Below, one piece after another: positions 18,568 to 27,259 of a stretch of 64,000 nucleotides of DNA. Both the position numbers and the translations under genes were made by a program. Under the pieces are notes generated by a model. The model saw nothing but the letters and a program-made list of their open reading frames with translations, made no database searches and had not been told where the DNA came from. The stretch covers positions 1,798,001-1,862,000 of the forward strand of contig NZ_CP162005.1 of the NCBI RefSeq assembly GCF_040822065.1, in the 5' to 3' direction. Numbering within the stretch: the first letter of the stretch is position 1; every line of letters starts with the position of its first letter. The stretch is from Pedobacter sp. WC2423 (GTDB lineage Bacteria; Bacteroidota; Bacteroidia; Sphingobacteriales; Sphingobacteriaceae).

Positions 18568-18879
18568 ATGCGAGTGATAGCAATAAAGACTCTAAAGGAT
18601 TATATTGATGAATTCCATCAGGCAGAACAGGCGTTATTGAGCTGGTATGAAGAGGCCGTTTCTGCACTATGGAATAATCCTAATGAATTAAAAGCACAAT
18701 ATAAAAATGCTTCTGTTTTAAATGAAAAAAGAGTTGTATTTAACATACACGGCAATAGTTATCGCCTAATAGTAGATATAGAATATAGATTGAAAATTGT
18801 GTTTGTTGTCTGGTTTGGTTCGCATAAACAGTATGATAAAATAAATGCTAAAACAATTAGTTATGTTAAAACCAATTAA
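18568..18879 (+). CDS. higB: HigB-type toxin (mRNA interferase)
   Basis: The 103-aa product beginning MRVIAIKTLKDYIDEFHQAE matches the HigB/RelE-like toxin family. The chosen ATG at 18568 gives normal family length and lies just after a palindromic operator; the longer in-frame extension upstream would run through that operator. The core VVFNIHGNSYRLIVDIEYRLKIVFVVWFGSHKQYDKI is the typical beta-sheet with conserved basic and aromatic residues and a C-terminal HxxYD. HigB toxins cleave mRNA on the ribosome. The gene overlaps the next one, the usual toxin-first higBA order. Confidence 0.88.
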   Translation: MRVIAIKTLKDYIDEFHQAEQALLSWYEEAVSALWNNPNELKAQYKNASVLNEKRVVFNIHGNSYRLIVDIEYRLKIVFVVWFGSHKQYDKINAKTISYVKTN

Positions 18880-19222
18880 AACTGAGAAAGAATACGATAA
18901 TGCTCTAGCTCATGTGTATGAGTTGATGCAAACTGATATCGTAGAAGGTTCTGCAATTTCTGATGAATTGGAAATCTTGAGTCTATTAATTAAGGAATAT
19001 GAATTAGTGCATTATCCTGTTTCTTATCCTAATCCAATAGAGGCTATAAAGTTTCGGATGGAACAAATGAATTTGTCTGAAAATGAACTTAGCGACTTAT
19101 TAGGTACCCGTTCAAGGAAATCAGAGGTTCTATCGGGAAAAAGGAAACTAAGCTTGTCTATGATCCGGAAATTAACAGATGTACTTCACATTCCTGCTAA
19201 TGTTCTAATTCAGGCTTACTAA
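18845..19222 (+). CDS. higA: HigA-type antitoxin, XRE family
   Basis: The 125-aa protein has an acidic N-terminal half (KTEKEYDNALAHVYELMQTD) and a C-terminal XRE helix-turn-helix from about residue 65, with NELSDLLGTRSRKSEVLSGK as the recognition region. This is the standard HigA layout: the DNA-binding domain represses the operon and the protein neutralises HigB. It overlaps higB by 35 nt if the first ATG is used; starting at the seventh codon (18863) would cut the overlap to 17 nt and is also plausible. Confidence 0.88.
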   Translation: MLKQLVMLKPIKTEKEYDNALAHVYELMQTDIVEGSAISDELEILSLLIKEYELVHYPVSYPNPIEAIKFRMEQMNLSENELSDLLGTRSRKSEVLSGKRKLSLSMIRKLTDVLHIPANVLIQAY

Positions 19223-19359
19223 CTGCAAAATTTTAAAAAATATTGAATTAAAATCTAAGTTCTATTATCTTTATAATATAGCAATTGCAGCTAAAACGTA
19301 TCGAAAAAAATGGTGAGCGATTAGGTGAGTCAAAATTGAAAACCGCACAAAATACTATT

Positions 19360-19403
19360 TAAACGCTGATATTTGGACTAGGTTCAAATCCCAGCAGGAT
19401 CAC
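19360..19403 (+). repeat. 44-bp direct repeat, copy 1 (tRNA 3'-end-like, candidate att)
   Basis: The 44 bp from TAAACGCTGAT to GGATCAC matches a second copy at 21707-21750 with three differences. Its 3' half looks like a tRNA T-arm plus the 3' acceptor strand, with the loop here changed to TTCAAAT. Tyrosine integrases often use tRNA 3' ends as att sites. No 5' part of a tRNA is present. Confidence 0.55.
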
Positions 19404-19428
19404 AGAGAATAGTATAAAAACTACGTAA

Positions 19429-19463
19429 AATCTTGCAAATCATATGATTGCAAGATTTTTTCG
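19429..19463 (+). terminator. rho-independent terminator
   Basis: A perfect 10-bp stem (AATCTTGCAA pairing with TTGCAAGATT) around a 9-nt loop is followed by a T run. It lies 26 nt after the tRNA-like repeat, in the position of a tRNA-gene terminator, and could also end higBA transcription. Confidence 0.65.
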
Positions 19464-20005
19464 TTTAAGGTATATATCAAAATTAAGCATTAAATGGATC
19501 AAGTCACAGACTTGTGGAGCAGGCTCTTTTTTAAGCATAAATTTTGACACGCTAAACAGAAAGTGTTTGCTGTCACGGATGCTCTTATGCCGCTGGAAGT
19601 TGCGCTGAAAGCTTTCAATTTGCCTGGGAATGACTCAGGGGAAACAAGGCCGGGCTGTTCGTAAATAAATTCAAAATAGCTAAATCATAAAGCTATATCG
19701 TCCGGGTACTGCCTGAGTATTGCCTGAGTACTCGTTAGGGTAAGAGCAATGCTAAAGTAACGTGAGAGCATGGCAAGTCCAAGTCAAAACAACTAGTTGA
19801 AATGACTTGGACTTGCCATAGTTAAAGCCCGTTCTCAACCTGGTGTCATCCCGACCACCACTCAGGCACAACCAAACCATAACTAGTTGAAGATGAATGA
19901 AATTATAATTTTCCCTTTGACTAACCCATGGACAAAGCGGACAATTGCAGACAGCTGCGGACAATTACGGACATTTTTTACGCATCAGGATAATCTTTAA
20001 CGCTA
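19464..20005. other. non-coding stretch with a hairpin and a degenerate ORF
   Basis: No intact gene is seen. On the minus strand near 19490-19630 a frame without a start reads QIESFQRNFQRHKSIRDSKH, which looks like the C-terminus of a lost protein I do not recognise. The rest holds the 17-bp inverted repeat listed separately and short repeats of GGACAATT at 19930-19970. Confidence 0.35.
19770..19819. repeat. 17-bp inverted repeat with palindromic loop
   Basis: Perfect 17-bp arms (ATGGCAAGTCCAAGTCA and its complement) flank a 16-nt loop that itself contains the palindrome CAACTAGTTG. There is no T run, so it is not a classic terminator. AACTAGTTGAA recurs near 19880. Confidence 0.6.
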
Positions 20006-20547
20006 ATGGCTTACATTGGTGGAAAGATATTTATTTATTATGGGAAGTTTAACGGGTAAATTTTCAAAGGAAATCCTTGACGATTTCATTTTTAAAGCAG
20101 CAGTTTGGCGTACAGGTTGTTTCAAAAGTTCTGTACCGGGCAAAAGGAAACAAACAATGGAAATCCAAAGGCAGCTGAGAACTTTCGTAAAAGCAGGATA
20201 TTTACGATGCCTGTTTGGCTGCAAATTCAGGCTCAAAAACTATTAGTTATGCAGATCCTGGAAAGCATGATGCAGATACGGATGAAGAAACGCATGAACA
20301 TAAGAAAAAAACCGTTAAGAAAAAGGTTAAAGGTAAGGATGGTAAAATTCAAATAGTCGATGTAGAAGTTCTTAGCATCAAATATAATATCCCCGCTGCT
20401 AATTTCACAGATGAGGATAACTGGAAATCAGGAAGTTTTTATTAGGAGACCGGAGTAAAAAAACCAAATGGAATTTCTGCAACAATCGCTTCTGGAAAAA
20501 GTATTTTCTGGAAGCTGACATCAAAAAGATTAACAACAGAGAAATAA
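20006..20547 (+). pseudogene. broken gene of unknown family beside the PAAR-like relic
   Basis: Several frames together appear to have been one gene. It opens MAYIGGKIFIYYGKFNG, then stop codons and frame changes occur. A readable central part covers SGSKTISYADPGKHDADTDE, a Lys-rich linker and LSIKYNIPAANFTDEDNWKS. After a further stop the frame continues GISATIASGKSIFWKLTS. I do not recognise the family. Its place upstream of a lipoprotein and a PAAR-like fragment suggests part of a secreted-effector cassette. Confidence 0.4.
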
Positions 20548-20566
20548 CTTAGATTACTATTTATTT

Positions 20567-21559
20567 ATGAAAAAATACCTATTTGCATTATTCATTCTCC
20601 TTATTTTCATGAGTTGTATTAATGAAAAGCCTGACACATTAGATGATAAAATCCCCTCAGCTCCTAAACCATATACTATGATCTTAATTCAAGAACTGTA
20701 TAAGGATATACAAGTAAAAGTAGATGATAAGATTAATAAGGGCAAATTAGAAATCTCTAAAATTAGTCTGGTTGGGGTGTTCAATCAAAAAGGAGATAGT
20801 ATTCAGATCTTCAATTACCTAAATAATAATATACTGAAAGATGGTAGTGAGCAGAAGATACTGTTTACGTGGGGAAAAGGGAGTAATAGTCAACAAAAGC
20901 TATTAATTTTTGTTGAGGATAATCTTACCGATAGCATTAATATATCATTCATTGACAAAAATATAGTAAAGATTAATGATGACACTTACCAACTAAATGA
21001 ACTCTACTACAACTATTTGAAGAAAAATATTGTGGATGACCACTCTATAAAAGATTTATCAATTTTACTGAAAGACCAGTTAGGCGACTATTCTGATGAT
21101 TTTATGTTATTAAATAAAAATTGGTTTCCAAATAAAGAAAATTTAGATTTTAAAATTCTTAGCGCAAAAGTTAAAACACATGACATGAACAGACCTGATG
21201 ACTCTTTTGACAATTGGGATGTATCTTTTGAATATGCTCAAAATCATAGACTAAGTCATATAAAAAGAGCCAGATTGAATAAAAACAAGGAAGAAATTAC
21301 TTTGGAAAAATCGCTTAAACATGATGATCCAAATTATGTTTTATATGAGTTAACAACAAATACAGATAAGTCTGATTGTACAGACTTGATTTATCATTAT
21401 AAAAAAACGCAACAAGACTCTATTAAAAGAAAGGCACTTCAAATTGGATTAAATCAAGAAACTACTTCACTTATTTATCAAATAAAAAGAAAAGAATATA
21501 AAGTTGCCAATTTTATTTCCGATCCCTCAGAAATTAAAAAAATAATACTTCATAAATGA
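20567..21559 (+). CDS. lipoprotein of unknown function
   Basis: The 330-aa protein begins with a lipoprotein signal (MKKYLFALFILLIFMSC, lipobox Cys at 17), so it is likely anchored in the envelope. The mature part is Lys- and Asp-rich with no motif I recognise. It lies intact between two broken genes, one of them PAAR-like (DUF4280). By position it could be an immunity lipoprotein of a contact-dependent or type VI effector cassette. That is an inference from neighbours only. Confidence 0.65.
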   Translation: MKKYLFALFILLIFMSCINEKPDTLDDKIPSAPKPYTMILIQELYKDIQVKVDDKINKGKLEISKISLVGVFNQKGDSIQIFNYLNNNILKDGSEQKILFTWGKGSNSQQKLLIFVEDNLTDSINISFIDKNIVKINDDTYQLNELYYNYLKKNIVDDHSIKDLSILLKDQLGDYSDDFMLLNKNWFPNKENLDFKILSAKVKTHDMNRPDDSFDNWDVSFEYAQNHRLSHIKRARLNKNKEEITLEKSLKHDDPNYVLYELTTNTDKSDCTDLIYHYKKTQQDSIKRKALQIGLNQETTSLIYQIKRKEYKVANFISDPSEIKKIILHK

Positions 21560-21567
21560 TAGAACTT

Positions 21568-21702
21568 ATGGCACTTAAAACCATTCATCAGGCAAATTTA
21601 AAGTGTAATAAAGGAAGTACACCGTCTGTTCTTGTAGTTACTAGTCAGGAACATGCAAAGATTGGGGGACAATTAGTAGCCAATCTAAAACCTTCCAGAT
21701 AA
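21568..21702 (+). pseudogene. PAAR-like (DUF4280) protein, truncated
   Basis: A 44-codon frame contains ANLKCNKGSTPSVLVVTSQE and IGGQLVANLKPSR, the N-terminal pattern of DUF4280 PAAR-like spike proteins (xLKCxxGxxPSxLxV...). Family members are normally over 100 residues. Here the frame stops 4 nt before the second 44-bp repeat, as if recombination at the repeat removed the rest. PAAR-like proteins cap type VI or related injection tubes. Confidence 0.5.
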
Positions 21703-21706
21703 TGAA

Positions 21707-21750
21707 TAAACGCTGATATTTGAACTAGGTTCGAATCCCAGCGGGATCAC
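21707..21750 (+). repeat. 44-bp direct repeat, copy 2 (tRNA 3'-end-like, candidate att)
   Basis: This copy matches 19360-19403 at 41 of 44 positions and carries the canonical T-loop sequence GGTTCGAATCC. The two copies bound about 2.3 kb. Like copy 1 it is followed by a hairpin terminator of different sequence. Confidence 0.55.
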
Positions 21751-21773
21751 TTAAAGACCACCCAAAATTTAAA

Positions 21774-21809
21774 AAACCCTTCAAACCATACGATTTGAAG
21801 GTTTTTTTT
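21774..21809 (+). terminator. rho-independent terminator
   Basis: An 8-bp stem (CCTTCAAA pairing with TTTGAAGG) with flanking A and T runs lies 24 nt after the second tRNA-like repeat. It is upstream-facing to the end of the HxlR gene and could serve both strands. Confidence 0.65.
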
Positions 21810-21855
21810 GTTTTTTAAACCATACCAAAAAATCCATCTATATCTGTCGTCATTC

Positions 21856-22284
21856 CTATGCCAGTGGAACAATGCTGATAATCCGTTCTAATAGTTTATC
21901 CCGGAGTTGCCGTATAGTGCCCTCTTTATCCTCCTTCAATTTTTTGACAACGTCTTTTACATCAGATGAATCATACTTTGCCCCCCAGATCATCAGCTCA
22001 ACAATTACCGGGACCAGGTCAATGCCTTTCTCTGTAAGACTGTAGATAAACTTGTTTTTTTTTTCCGGGGATACCGTAGATCTTATAAATCCGTTTGCTT
22101 CGAGCAATTTGAGCCGGTCAGCAAGAATATTCGTGGCGATCTTTTCATCAGAATTGAGGAAATCACCATAACTCGACTTATTGGTAAAGATCAGATCTCT
22201 TAGAATTAATAGTACCCACTTGTCGCCTAAATAATCTAATGAATAGGCTATGGGACAGTTAGATCGATGCTGAATTTCTTTCAT
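21856..22284 (-). CDS. HxlR-family transcriptional regulator
   Basis: The 142-aa winged-helix protein begins MKEIQHRSNCPIAYSLDYLG. It has the family Cys10 in the SNCPI motif, the GDKWVLLILRDL helix and the wing region FIRSTVSPEKKNKFIYSLTE. HxlR proteins bind as dimers and often sense electrophiles through that Cys. It is divergent from the SDR gene at 22398, and two palindromes between them are probable operators for both. The C-terminal tail is somewhat longer than in minimal members. Confidence 0.9.
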   Translation of the reverse strand: MKEIQHRSNCPIAYSLDYLGDKWVLLILRDLIFTNKSSYGDFLNSDEKIATNILADRLKLLEANGFIRSTVSPEKKNKFIYSLTEKGIDLVPVIVELMIWGAKYDSSDVKDVVKKLKEDKEGTIRQLRDKLLERIISIVPLA

Positions 22285-22305
22285 GACATTAAAATATTAA
22301 AAAAT

Positions 22306-22359
22306 ACTTGCAATTTGCAAGTTAAATGCATTACCTTTGTTTACTTGCAAATAGCAAGC
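22306..22359 (+). promoter_or_regulatory. paired HxlR operators and SDR promoter
   Basis: Two related palindromes, ACTTGCAATTTGCAAGT (22306-22322, 8-bp arms) and ACTTGCAAATAGCAAGC (22343-22359), have centres 37 bp apart. Between them TACCTTTG (22332-22339) fits the Bacteroidota -7 box TAnnTTTG, with a TTG about 21 nt upstream inside the first palindrome. A dimeric repressor bound here would block transcription of the SDR gene. Confidence 0.65.
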
Positions 22360-22397
22360 AAATTTAAAAATTAATATTCAAACTTAATACTCAAATC

Positions 22398-23144
22398 ATG
22401 AACATTACAAACAAAACAGTATTGGTAACCGGTGGTGGTTCTGGCATTGGCTATGCAACAGCAAAATTTTTAAGTGAAAAAGGTAACAAAGTAATTATAT
22501 CCGGCCGTAACGCAGAAAAGCTGGAAAAAGCAGCAAAAGAAATAGGGTTAAATTATATCGTTTGCGATGTGACCGATGGCGATTCAGTAAAGGCCCTTGT
22601 TAGCAAACTGGAAGCTGACTACAGCGATCTTAGCGTACTGATCAACAATGCCGGGGTAGGCTTCGTTTATAAATTGGGTGAAGGCGCAAATGCTGTTGAG
22701 AAATCAAGACAAGAATTTGAAACCAACTATTTTGCCCCGGTTCGGTTAATCGAATCTCTGCTCCCTCTACTAAAAAAACAACCGGAAGCAGCTATTGTAA
22801 ACATTACCTCAAATTCAGCATTCCATCCATTGGTAGTTTTGCCAACATATTCAGACGCTAAAGCGGCCTTGCATTCCCATTCTGTTGCTTTGCGGTTGAC
22901 CTTGTCCTCAGATACAAATATTAAAATCTTTGAGGTGATGCCATCACTCATCAACACAGATGCCACTAAAGATATGGGTGGTGAACAGCATGGATTGCCA
23001 CCGGAAGTAGCGGCCGAAGATATTTATAATGGTATCACAGAAGATCGTTATGACATATTTGTTGGTGAAGCTGACCAGCAGTACGCTGACTACTTCGCTA
23101 ACCCTCAAGCAGCTATAGCTAAGTTTAATCAGGGATTATATTAA
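22398..23144 (+). CDS. short-chain dehydrogenase/reductase (DltE-like)
   Basis: The 248-aa classical SDR has the cofactor motif TGGGSGIG (about 11-18), NNAG (about 84-87), and the catalytic Ser with YSDAK (Y-x-x-x-K). The C-terminal VGEADQQYADYFANPQ resembles DltE/YdfG-like oxidoreductases often paired with HxlR regulators. The substrate is unknown; NAD(P)H-linked reduction of a carbonyl is likely. It is probably derepressed when the divergent HxlR protein senses a reactive compound. Confidence 0.88.
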   Translation: MNITNKTVLVTGGGSGIGYATAKFLSEKGNKVIISGRNAEKLEKAAKEIGLNYIVCDVTDGDSVKALVSKLEADYSDLSVLINNAGVGFVYKLGEGANAVEKSRQEFETNYFAPVRLIESLLPLLKKQPEAAIVNITSNSAFHPLVVLPTYSDAKAALHSHSVALRLTLSSDTNIKIFEVMPSLINTDATKDMGGEQHGLPPEVAAEDIYNGITEDRYDIFVGEADQQYADYFANPQAAIAKFNQGLY

Positions 23145-23249
23145 ATCAACATGCTTAATCAACACTGTTCTTGTTTAGGAACAATGTTGATGAATAAGCA
23201 TATCGACCAATCAGAATTCATTTAAGATAAGCTTGTAAACATTACACTT

Positions 23250-23485
23250 ATGACAAACAGAAGAGATTTTATTAAACAAACGGGCCTGCTATCAGTGGCA
23301 GGTATTGTTGGTGCAAATCAAATAGCGATGGCTGAAAAACCGGATAGGATTTATACCCCTAATTCATCAAAGATGGTTTAGATGTGATCAAAAAAGTAAC
23401 CGGAAAAACCGCAGTTGGTTACAATGCTAACTTTCTGCGCCGTAGTGACAACACCCTGAGGATATTACAGGAAGAAAAAAAATGA
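23250..23485 (+). pseudogene. polysaccharide deacetylase family relic with Tat signal
   Basis: The frame starts MTNRRDFIKQTGLLSVAG, a twin-arginine signal, but stops soon after. A second frame reads DGLDVIKKVTGKTAVGYNAN and NFLRRSDNTLRILQEE, which resembles the middle of PuuE/allantoinase-type polysaccharide deacetylases. The parts between and after are missing, so this is a deletion relic. Confidence 0.6.
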
Positions 23486-23598
23486 TTAAACTCATTATCA
23501 GTCAAACTAATGGTCTTTGCAAGGTGTTCTCTTAAAATATCTTGTGGCGTTGTTGCTGCAGGCATCATATACTTAGAAATTGAGTAAAATAAATCATT

Positions 23599-24966
23599 AT
23601 GAAAATTACATCAATCAATCCAGTGAACGGACAGCCCATCAAAACATACACAACACTCACAGAACAACAGATTGCAGAAAAAATAGAACAGACACATACG
23701 GCCTGGTTAAGTTGGAAAAAGACCAGCCACCAACAACGCAGAACCCTGATGAACAGACTTGCTGCTATTGTAAGGGAACGCAAGGATGAATTGGCGGTCC
23801 TGATGGCCAACGAAATGGGAAAGCCTGTTAAACAAGGATTAGCTGAAGCAGAGAAATGCGCACTTACGTGTGAGTATTATGCCGCTAATGGCGAAGGTTT
23901 CCTTGCTGATCAGCTTATTGAGACTGAAGCATCAAAAAGTTATGCTTCTTTCCAGCCAATAGGTATAGTTTTAGCAGTCATGCCATGGAACTTCCCTTTA
24001 TTCCAGGTATTCCGCTTTTTAGCACCAGCTTTGATAGCAGGAAATTGCGGGGTTTTAAAACATGCTTCAAACGTTCCCGGCTGCGCATTGGTTATTGAGG
24101 AAATGATCATTCAGGCAGGCTTCCCTGCTCACGTTTTTCAGACACTTTTAATCGGTAGTTCGCAAGTTGAAAAGATCATTGAAAATCCACATATTAAAGC
24201 CGTGACTTTGACAGGCAGTACTAACGCCGGTATGAGTGTAGCAAGCAAAGCCGGGGCGATGCTTAAAAAAGTAGTGTTGGAATTAGGCGGCAGCGATGCT
24301 TATGTAGTACTTGCAGATGCAGATCTCGAAAATGCGGCAGAGGTATGTGTAACCAGCCGTCTGACCAATAGCGGTCAGAGCTGTATTGCTGCCAAAAGAT
24401 TCGTTGTTGAAGAATCAGTAATTGAAGAGTTCACCAGCTTATTCCTCCAAAAAATGAAGGACCAGGTCATGGGAAACCCATTGGATATAAACACGGATGT
24501 AGGTCCGCAATCACGAGCTGACCTGCGTGATGAACTTCATGCACAAGTAGTTAAATCTATTGAAAAAGGGGCCGTTTGTATATTAGGCGGTGAGATCCCT
24601 GAAGGCGACAATGCCTATTATCCACCAACTATTTTAACTAATGTATTGCCAGGAATGACCGGTTATGAGGAGGAATTATTTGGTCCGGTTGCATCGATTA
24701 TTTCAGCAAAAGATGAAAACGACGCTATTCGTATTGCCAATGATAGCATTTTCGGCCTGGGTTCTGCAGTATTTACCCAAGACATTGCCAAGGGTGAACG
24801 TATTGCCGCAACAGCATTAGAAGCTGGTTCAGCTTTTGTAAATCAACGCGTACAGTCTGATCCGCGCCTCCCATTTGGAGGTATAAAAACTTCTGGTTAT
24901 GGCCGTGAATTAGGTGGCTTCGGTATACTTGAATTTGTAAATATCAAAACTGTATATATTCAATAG
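23599..24966 (+). CDS. NAD(P)-dependent aldehyde dehydrogenase, succinate-semialdehyde type
   Basis: The 455-aa protein has the aldehyde dehydrogenase fold with N131 in MPWNFP, the general base E228 in LELGGSDAY and nucleophile C262 in NSGQSCIAAKR. The compact length and sequence are typical of the Sad/GabD-like group that oxidises succinate semialdehyde and related aldehydes. It lies between a deacetylase relic and the sialidase-fold gene, and no GABA transaminase is near, so the true substrate may differ. Confidence 0.9.
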   Translation: MKITSINPVNGQPIKTYTTLTEQQIAEKIEQTHTAWLSWKKTSHQQRRTLMNRLAAIVRERKDELAVLMANEMGKPVKQGLAEAEKCALTCEYYAANGEGFLADQLIETEASKSYASFQPIGIVLAVMPWNFPLFQVFRFLAPALIAGNCGVLKHASNVPGCALVIEEMIIQAGFPAHVFQTLLIGSSQVEKIIENPHIKAVTLTGSTNAGMSVASKAGAMLKKVVLELGGSDAYVVLADADLENAAEVCVTSRLTNSGQSCIAAKRFVVEESVIEEFTSLFLQKMKDQVMGNPLDINTDVGPQSRADLRDELHAQVVKSIEKGAVCILGGEIPEGDNAYYPPTILTNVLPGMTGYEEELFGPVASIISAKDENDAIRIANDSIFGLGSAVFTQDIAKGERIAATALEAGSAFVNQRVQSDPRLPFGGIKTSGYGRELGGFGILEFVNIKTVYIQ

Positions 24967-25041
24967 TCATGGAAAATAAAACCATATGTTTCCTCATTTT
25001 TTAATTATATTCACATGAATTGAATTTATTTCCAGATATCC

Positions 25042-26181
25042 ATGAAAATCACCCTGCTATCCCTGTTATTATTGACTTTAGGTAATATCGAAATGTTGTC
25101 CGCGCAGGAAAATCAGGCCTTTAAGCATGCGCCGAAAGTCATCAACGATCCAGGTAATTTCTATAAATATGCGGAGCATAGCCGGAAATTCTCAGGTATT
25201 CCAAGTATTACTGTTACCCCGGGTGGCACTTTATGGGCTACCTGGTATGCCGGCATGACATCTGGTGAAGATGCAAACAATTACGTGGTACTGGCAACCA
25301 GTAAGGATCAGGGTGTTACATGGAAGGAAATACTGGTCGTAGATCCTGATGAAAAAGGGCCAGTCAGGGCATATGACCCAGAAATCTGGATAGATCCGAC
25401 AGGTAAACTCTGGCTGTTCTGGGCGCAGACCATAGGTCTGGAAGGTTCTATAGCCGGAGTGTGGGCTATGACGACTAATGATCCTAATGCTGAAAACCCG
25501 GTCTGGACCTCGGCAAAAAGACTTTCCGACGGAATAATGATGTGTAAGCCAACGGTTTTGTCGACAGGTGAATGGCTTTTGCCAGTTTCTACCTGGAGGT
25601 TAACTGATGAGAGTGCAAAAGTAGTAGTGTCTGCCGATAAAGGAGCAAACTGGACTGTAAAAGGTGCCTGTGATGTACCTAAGGCTGACAGAGAATTTGA
25701 TGAGCACATGCTGACAGAGCTTAAAGATGGATCACTATGGATGTTACTCAGAACAAGATATGGAATAGCTGAAAGCTTTTCTAAAGACAAAGGTAAAAGC
25801 TGGTCGGCCATAAAGCCGTCAGCTTTCCTTCATACCAGCTCAAGATTTTTTATCCGCAGGTTGAATTCAGGAAATTTACTGCTGATCAAACATGGCCCGA
25901 TAGCAGTAAAAACAGGCCGGTCACATCTGATGGCCTTCATTTCTAAAGATGATGGCAAAACCTGGTCAAGAGGATTGCTGATTGATGAAAGGGCAGGCGT
26001 TTCCTATCCGGATGCACAACAGGCTTTGGATGGCAGAATTTATCTGGCCTATGATTACAACCGGACTCTGGATCAGCAGATCATCATGACTGTTTTTACA
26101 GAAAGTGATGTACTGTCGGCAGATTACGATGCGAGTATAGTGAAAGTGTTTAATGAAAGAAAAATGATTAGTAATAAATAA
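25042..26181 (+). CDS. secreted sialidase-fold (BNR repeat) protein
   Basis: The 379-aa protein has a cleavable signal peptide (about 1-21, ending LSAQ). At least four Asp-box motifs of the S-x-D-x-G-x-T-W type are present: SKDQGVTW, SADKGANW, SKDKGKSW and SKDDGKTW. These mark a six-bladed beta-propeller of the exo-alpha-sialidase superfamily. An Arg triad cannot be confirmed by eye, and many Bacteroidota homologues act on other glycans. It is likely periplasmic or secreted. Confidence 0.85.
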   Translation: MKITLLSLLLLTLGNIEMLSAQENQAFKHAPKVINDPGNFYKYAEHSRKFSGIPSITVTPGGTLWATWYAGMTSGEDANNYVVLATSKDQGVTWKEILVVDPDEKGPVRAYDPEIWIDPTGKLWLFWAQTIGLEGSIAGVWAMTTNDPNAENPVWTSAKRLSDGIMMCKPTVLSTGEWLLPVSTWRLTDESAKVVVSADKGANWTVKGACDVPKADREFDEHMLTELKDGSLWMLLRTRYGIAESFSKDKGKSWSAIKPSAFLHTSSRFFIRRLNSGNLLLIKHGPIAVKTGRSHLMAFISKDDGKTWSRGLLIDERAGVSYPDAQQALDGRIYLAYDYNRTLDQQIIMTVFTESDVLSADYDASIVKVFNERKMISNK

Positions 26182-26337
26182 TTACCATTTCGTAAATCCA
26201 ACTTAATCATCCCCCTGCATAAATGTCTGAATTGACCTTAAATATTCATTTTCACATGCTATAAAAACCTTGGCTCTTTTTTAAAAGAAATTATATTTCA
26301 AAAAAACAATTCAAACCAATTGAATAACTCTTAAACG

Positions 26338-27120
26338 ATGAATTTAAATATAAAAGCAGCACCTCTTGATCTCGGCTTTCCTAATCCTGAAATTAAAAAC
26401 ACCCCAACTGTATTTATCGGAAAAATAACAATGGGACAAGAAGAATTAGAAAAACTGAAAAGTAAATTCCCTCGTGAATTGTATCTCTTTGGAGCATATA
26501 TAAATGCCGGGATGACGCAATATGGAGATTCAAGAAGGCATGAATTTATTGTGATCGAGAAAAATCTGGAAACCGGCGAAAACGTTCAGCATTTTCTGGC
26601 TCAGAACAATTCTTTGATGTATAAAAGAGAAAACGATCAAACACTGGATGAATGTGTAGATATGCTCAGGAAAAAGGATATTCTTTATTTACACCGTGCT
26701 CCAAAATGGAAGGTCACGGAAGCAAATATCCCCACCTATCAGGATAGACTATTTTACTTTTCAACGCAATTCTATCTCCCTGAGAATAGTGTGAACAGCG
26801 AACATTTAGGCTGGGGTTTAACGATATTTGTTTTTCTATTCGTAACTGCGCAAGAGGAGCTTCTGGTACAAATACTGACACAGTATACTTCCGATCAAAA
26901 TGCCGAAGACCACTATAAACTGGAAGAAATGATGACAGAATTTGATGCCAGCTATAATAAGCCTGAAATAGTTAATCAGTTAATTAAAAAAGGTGATAAA
27001 TACTTCCATCAATATATACTAGCCCATAAGAGAGCAAACCGGCAAACCTTAGAAAGCTTGTTGACTTTTGCTAAAACTAAAAAGATGAAGGATGAAATCT
27101 TAAAACGACTTAAGCTATAA
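26338..27120 (+). CDS. hypothetical protein
   Basis: The 260-aa protein has no signal peptide. One moderately hydrophobic stretch (LGWGLTIFVFLFVTAQEE, about 158-175) and a helical C-terminal part (HKRANRQTLESLLTFAKTKK) can be seen. I do not recognise the family. It stands alone between the sialidase-fold and amidohydrolase genes. Confidence 0.7.
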   Translation: MNLNIKAAPLDLGFPNPEIKNTPTVFIGKITMGQEELEKLKSKFPRELYLFGAYINAGMTQYGDSRRHEFIVIEKNLETGENVQHFLAQNNSLMYKRENDQTLDECVDMLRKKDILYLHRAPKWKVTEANIPTYQDRLFYFSTQFYLPENSVNSEHLGWGLTIFVFLFVTAQEELLVQILTQYTSDQNAEDHYKLEEMMTEFDASYNKPEIVNQLIKKGDKYFHQYILAHKRANRQTLESLLTFAKTKKMKDEILKRLKL

Positions 27121-27259
27121 CAAAAAACCAGATTCCTGCAAAGCAAACAAAATAGCTTTACCAGGTTTTGTAAGAAAGCCGGAATTCATATAGCTCAGAA
27201 AAACAAAGCATCACTATTGAAGGTTTATAACAAACAATACCTGTAAAACATTATCAAAT

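Noticed and set aside
19360-19403. A functional tRNA gene at the 44-bp repeat
   Set aside because: Only the T-arm and 3' acceptor strand are seen; no matching 5' strand, D-arm or anticodon arm is found upstream of either copy.
25308-25811. Open frame of 167 codons on the minus strand inside the sialidase-fold gene
   Set aside because: The plus-strand gene has Asp boxes and a signal peptide; the antisense product has low-complexity Ser/Thr composition.
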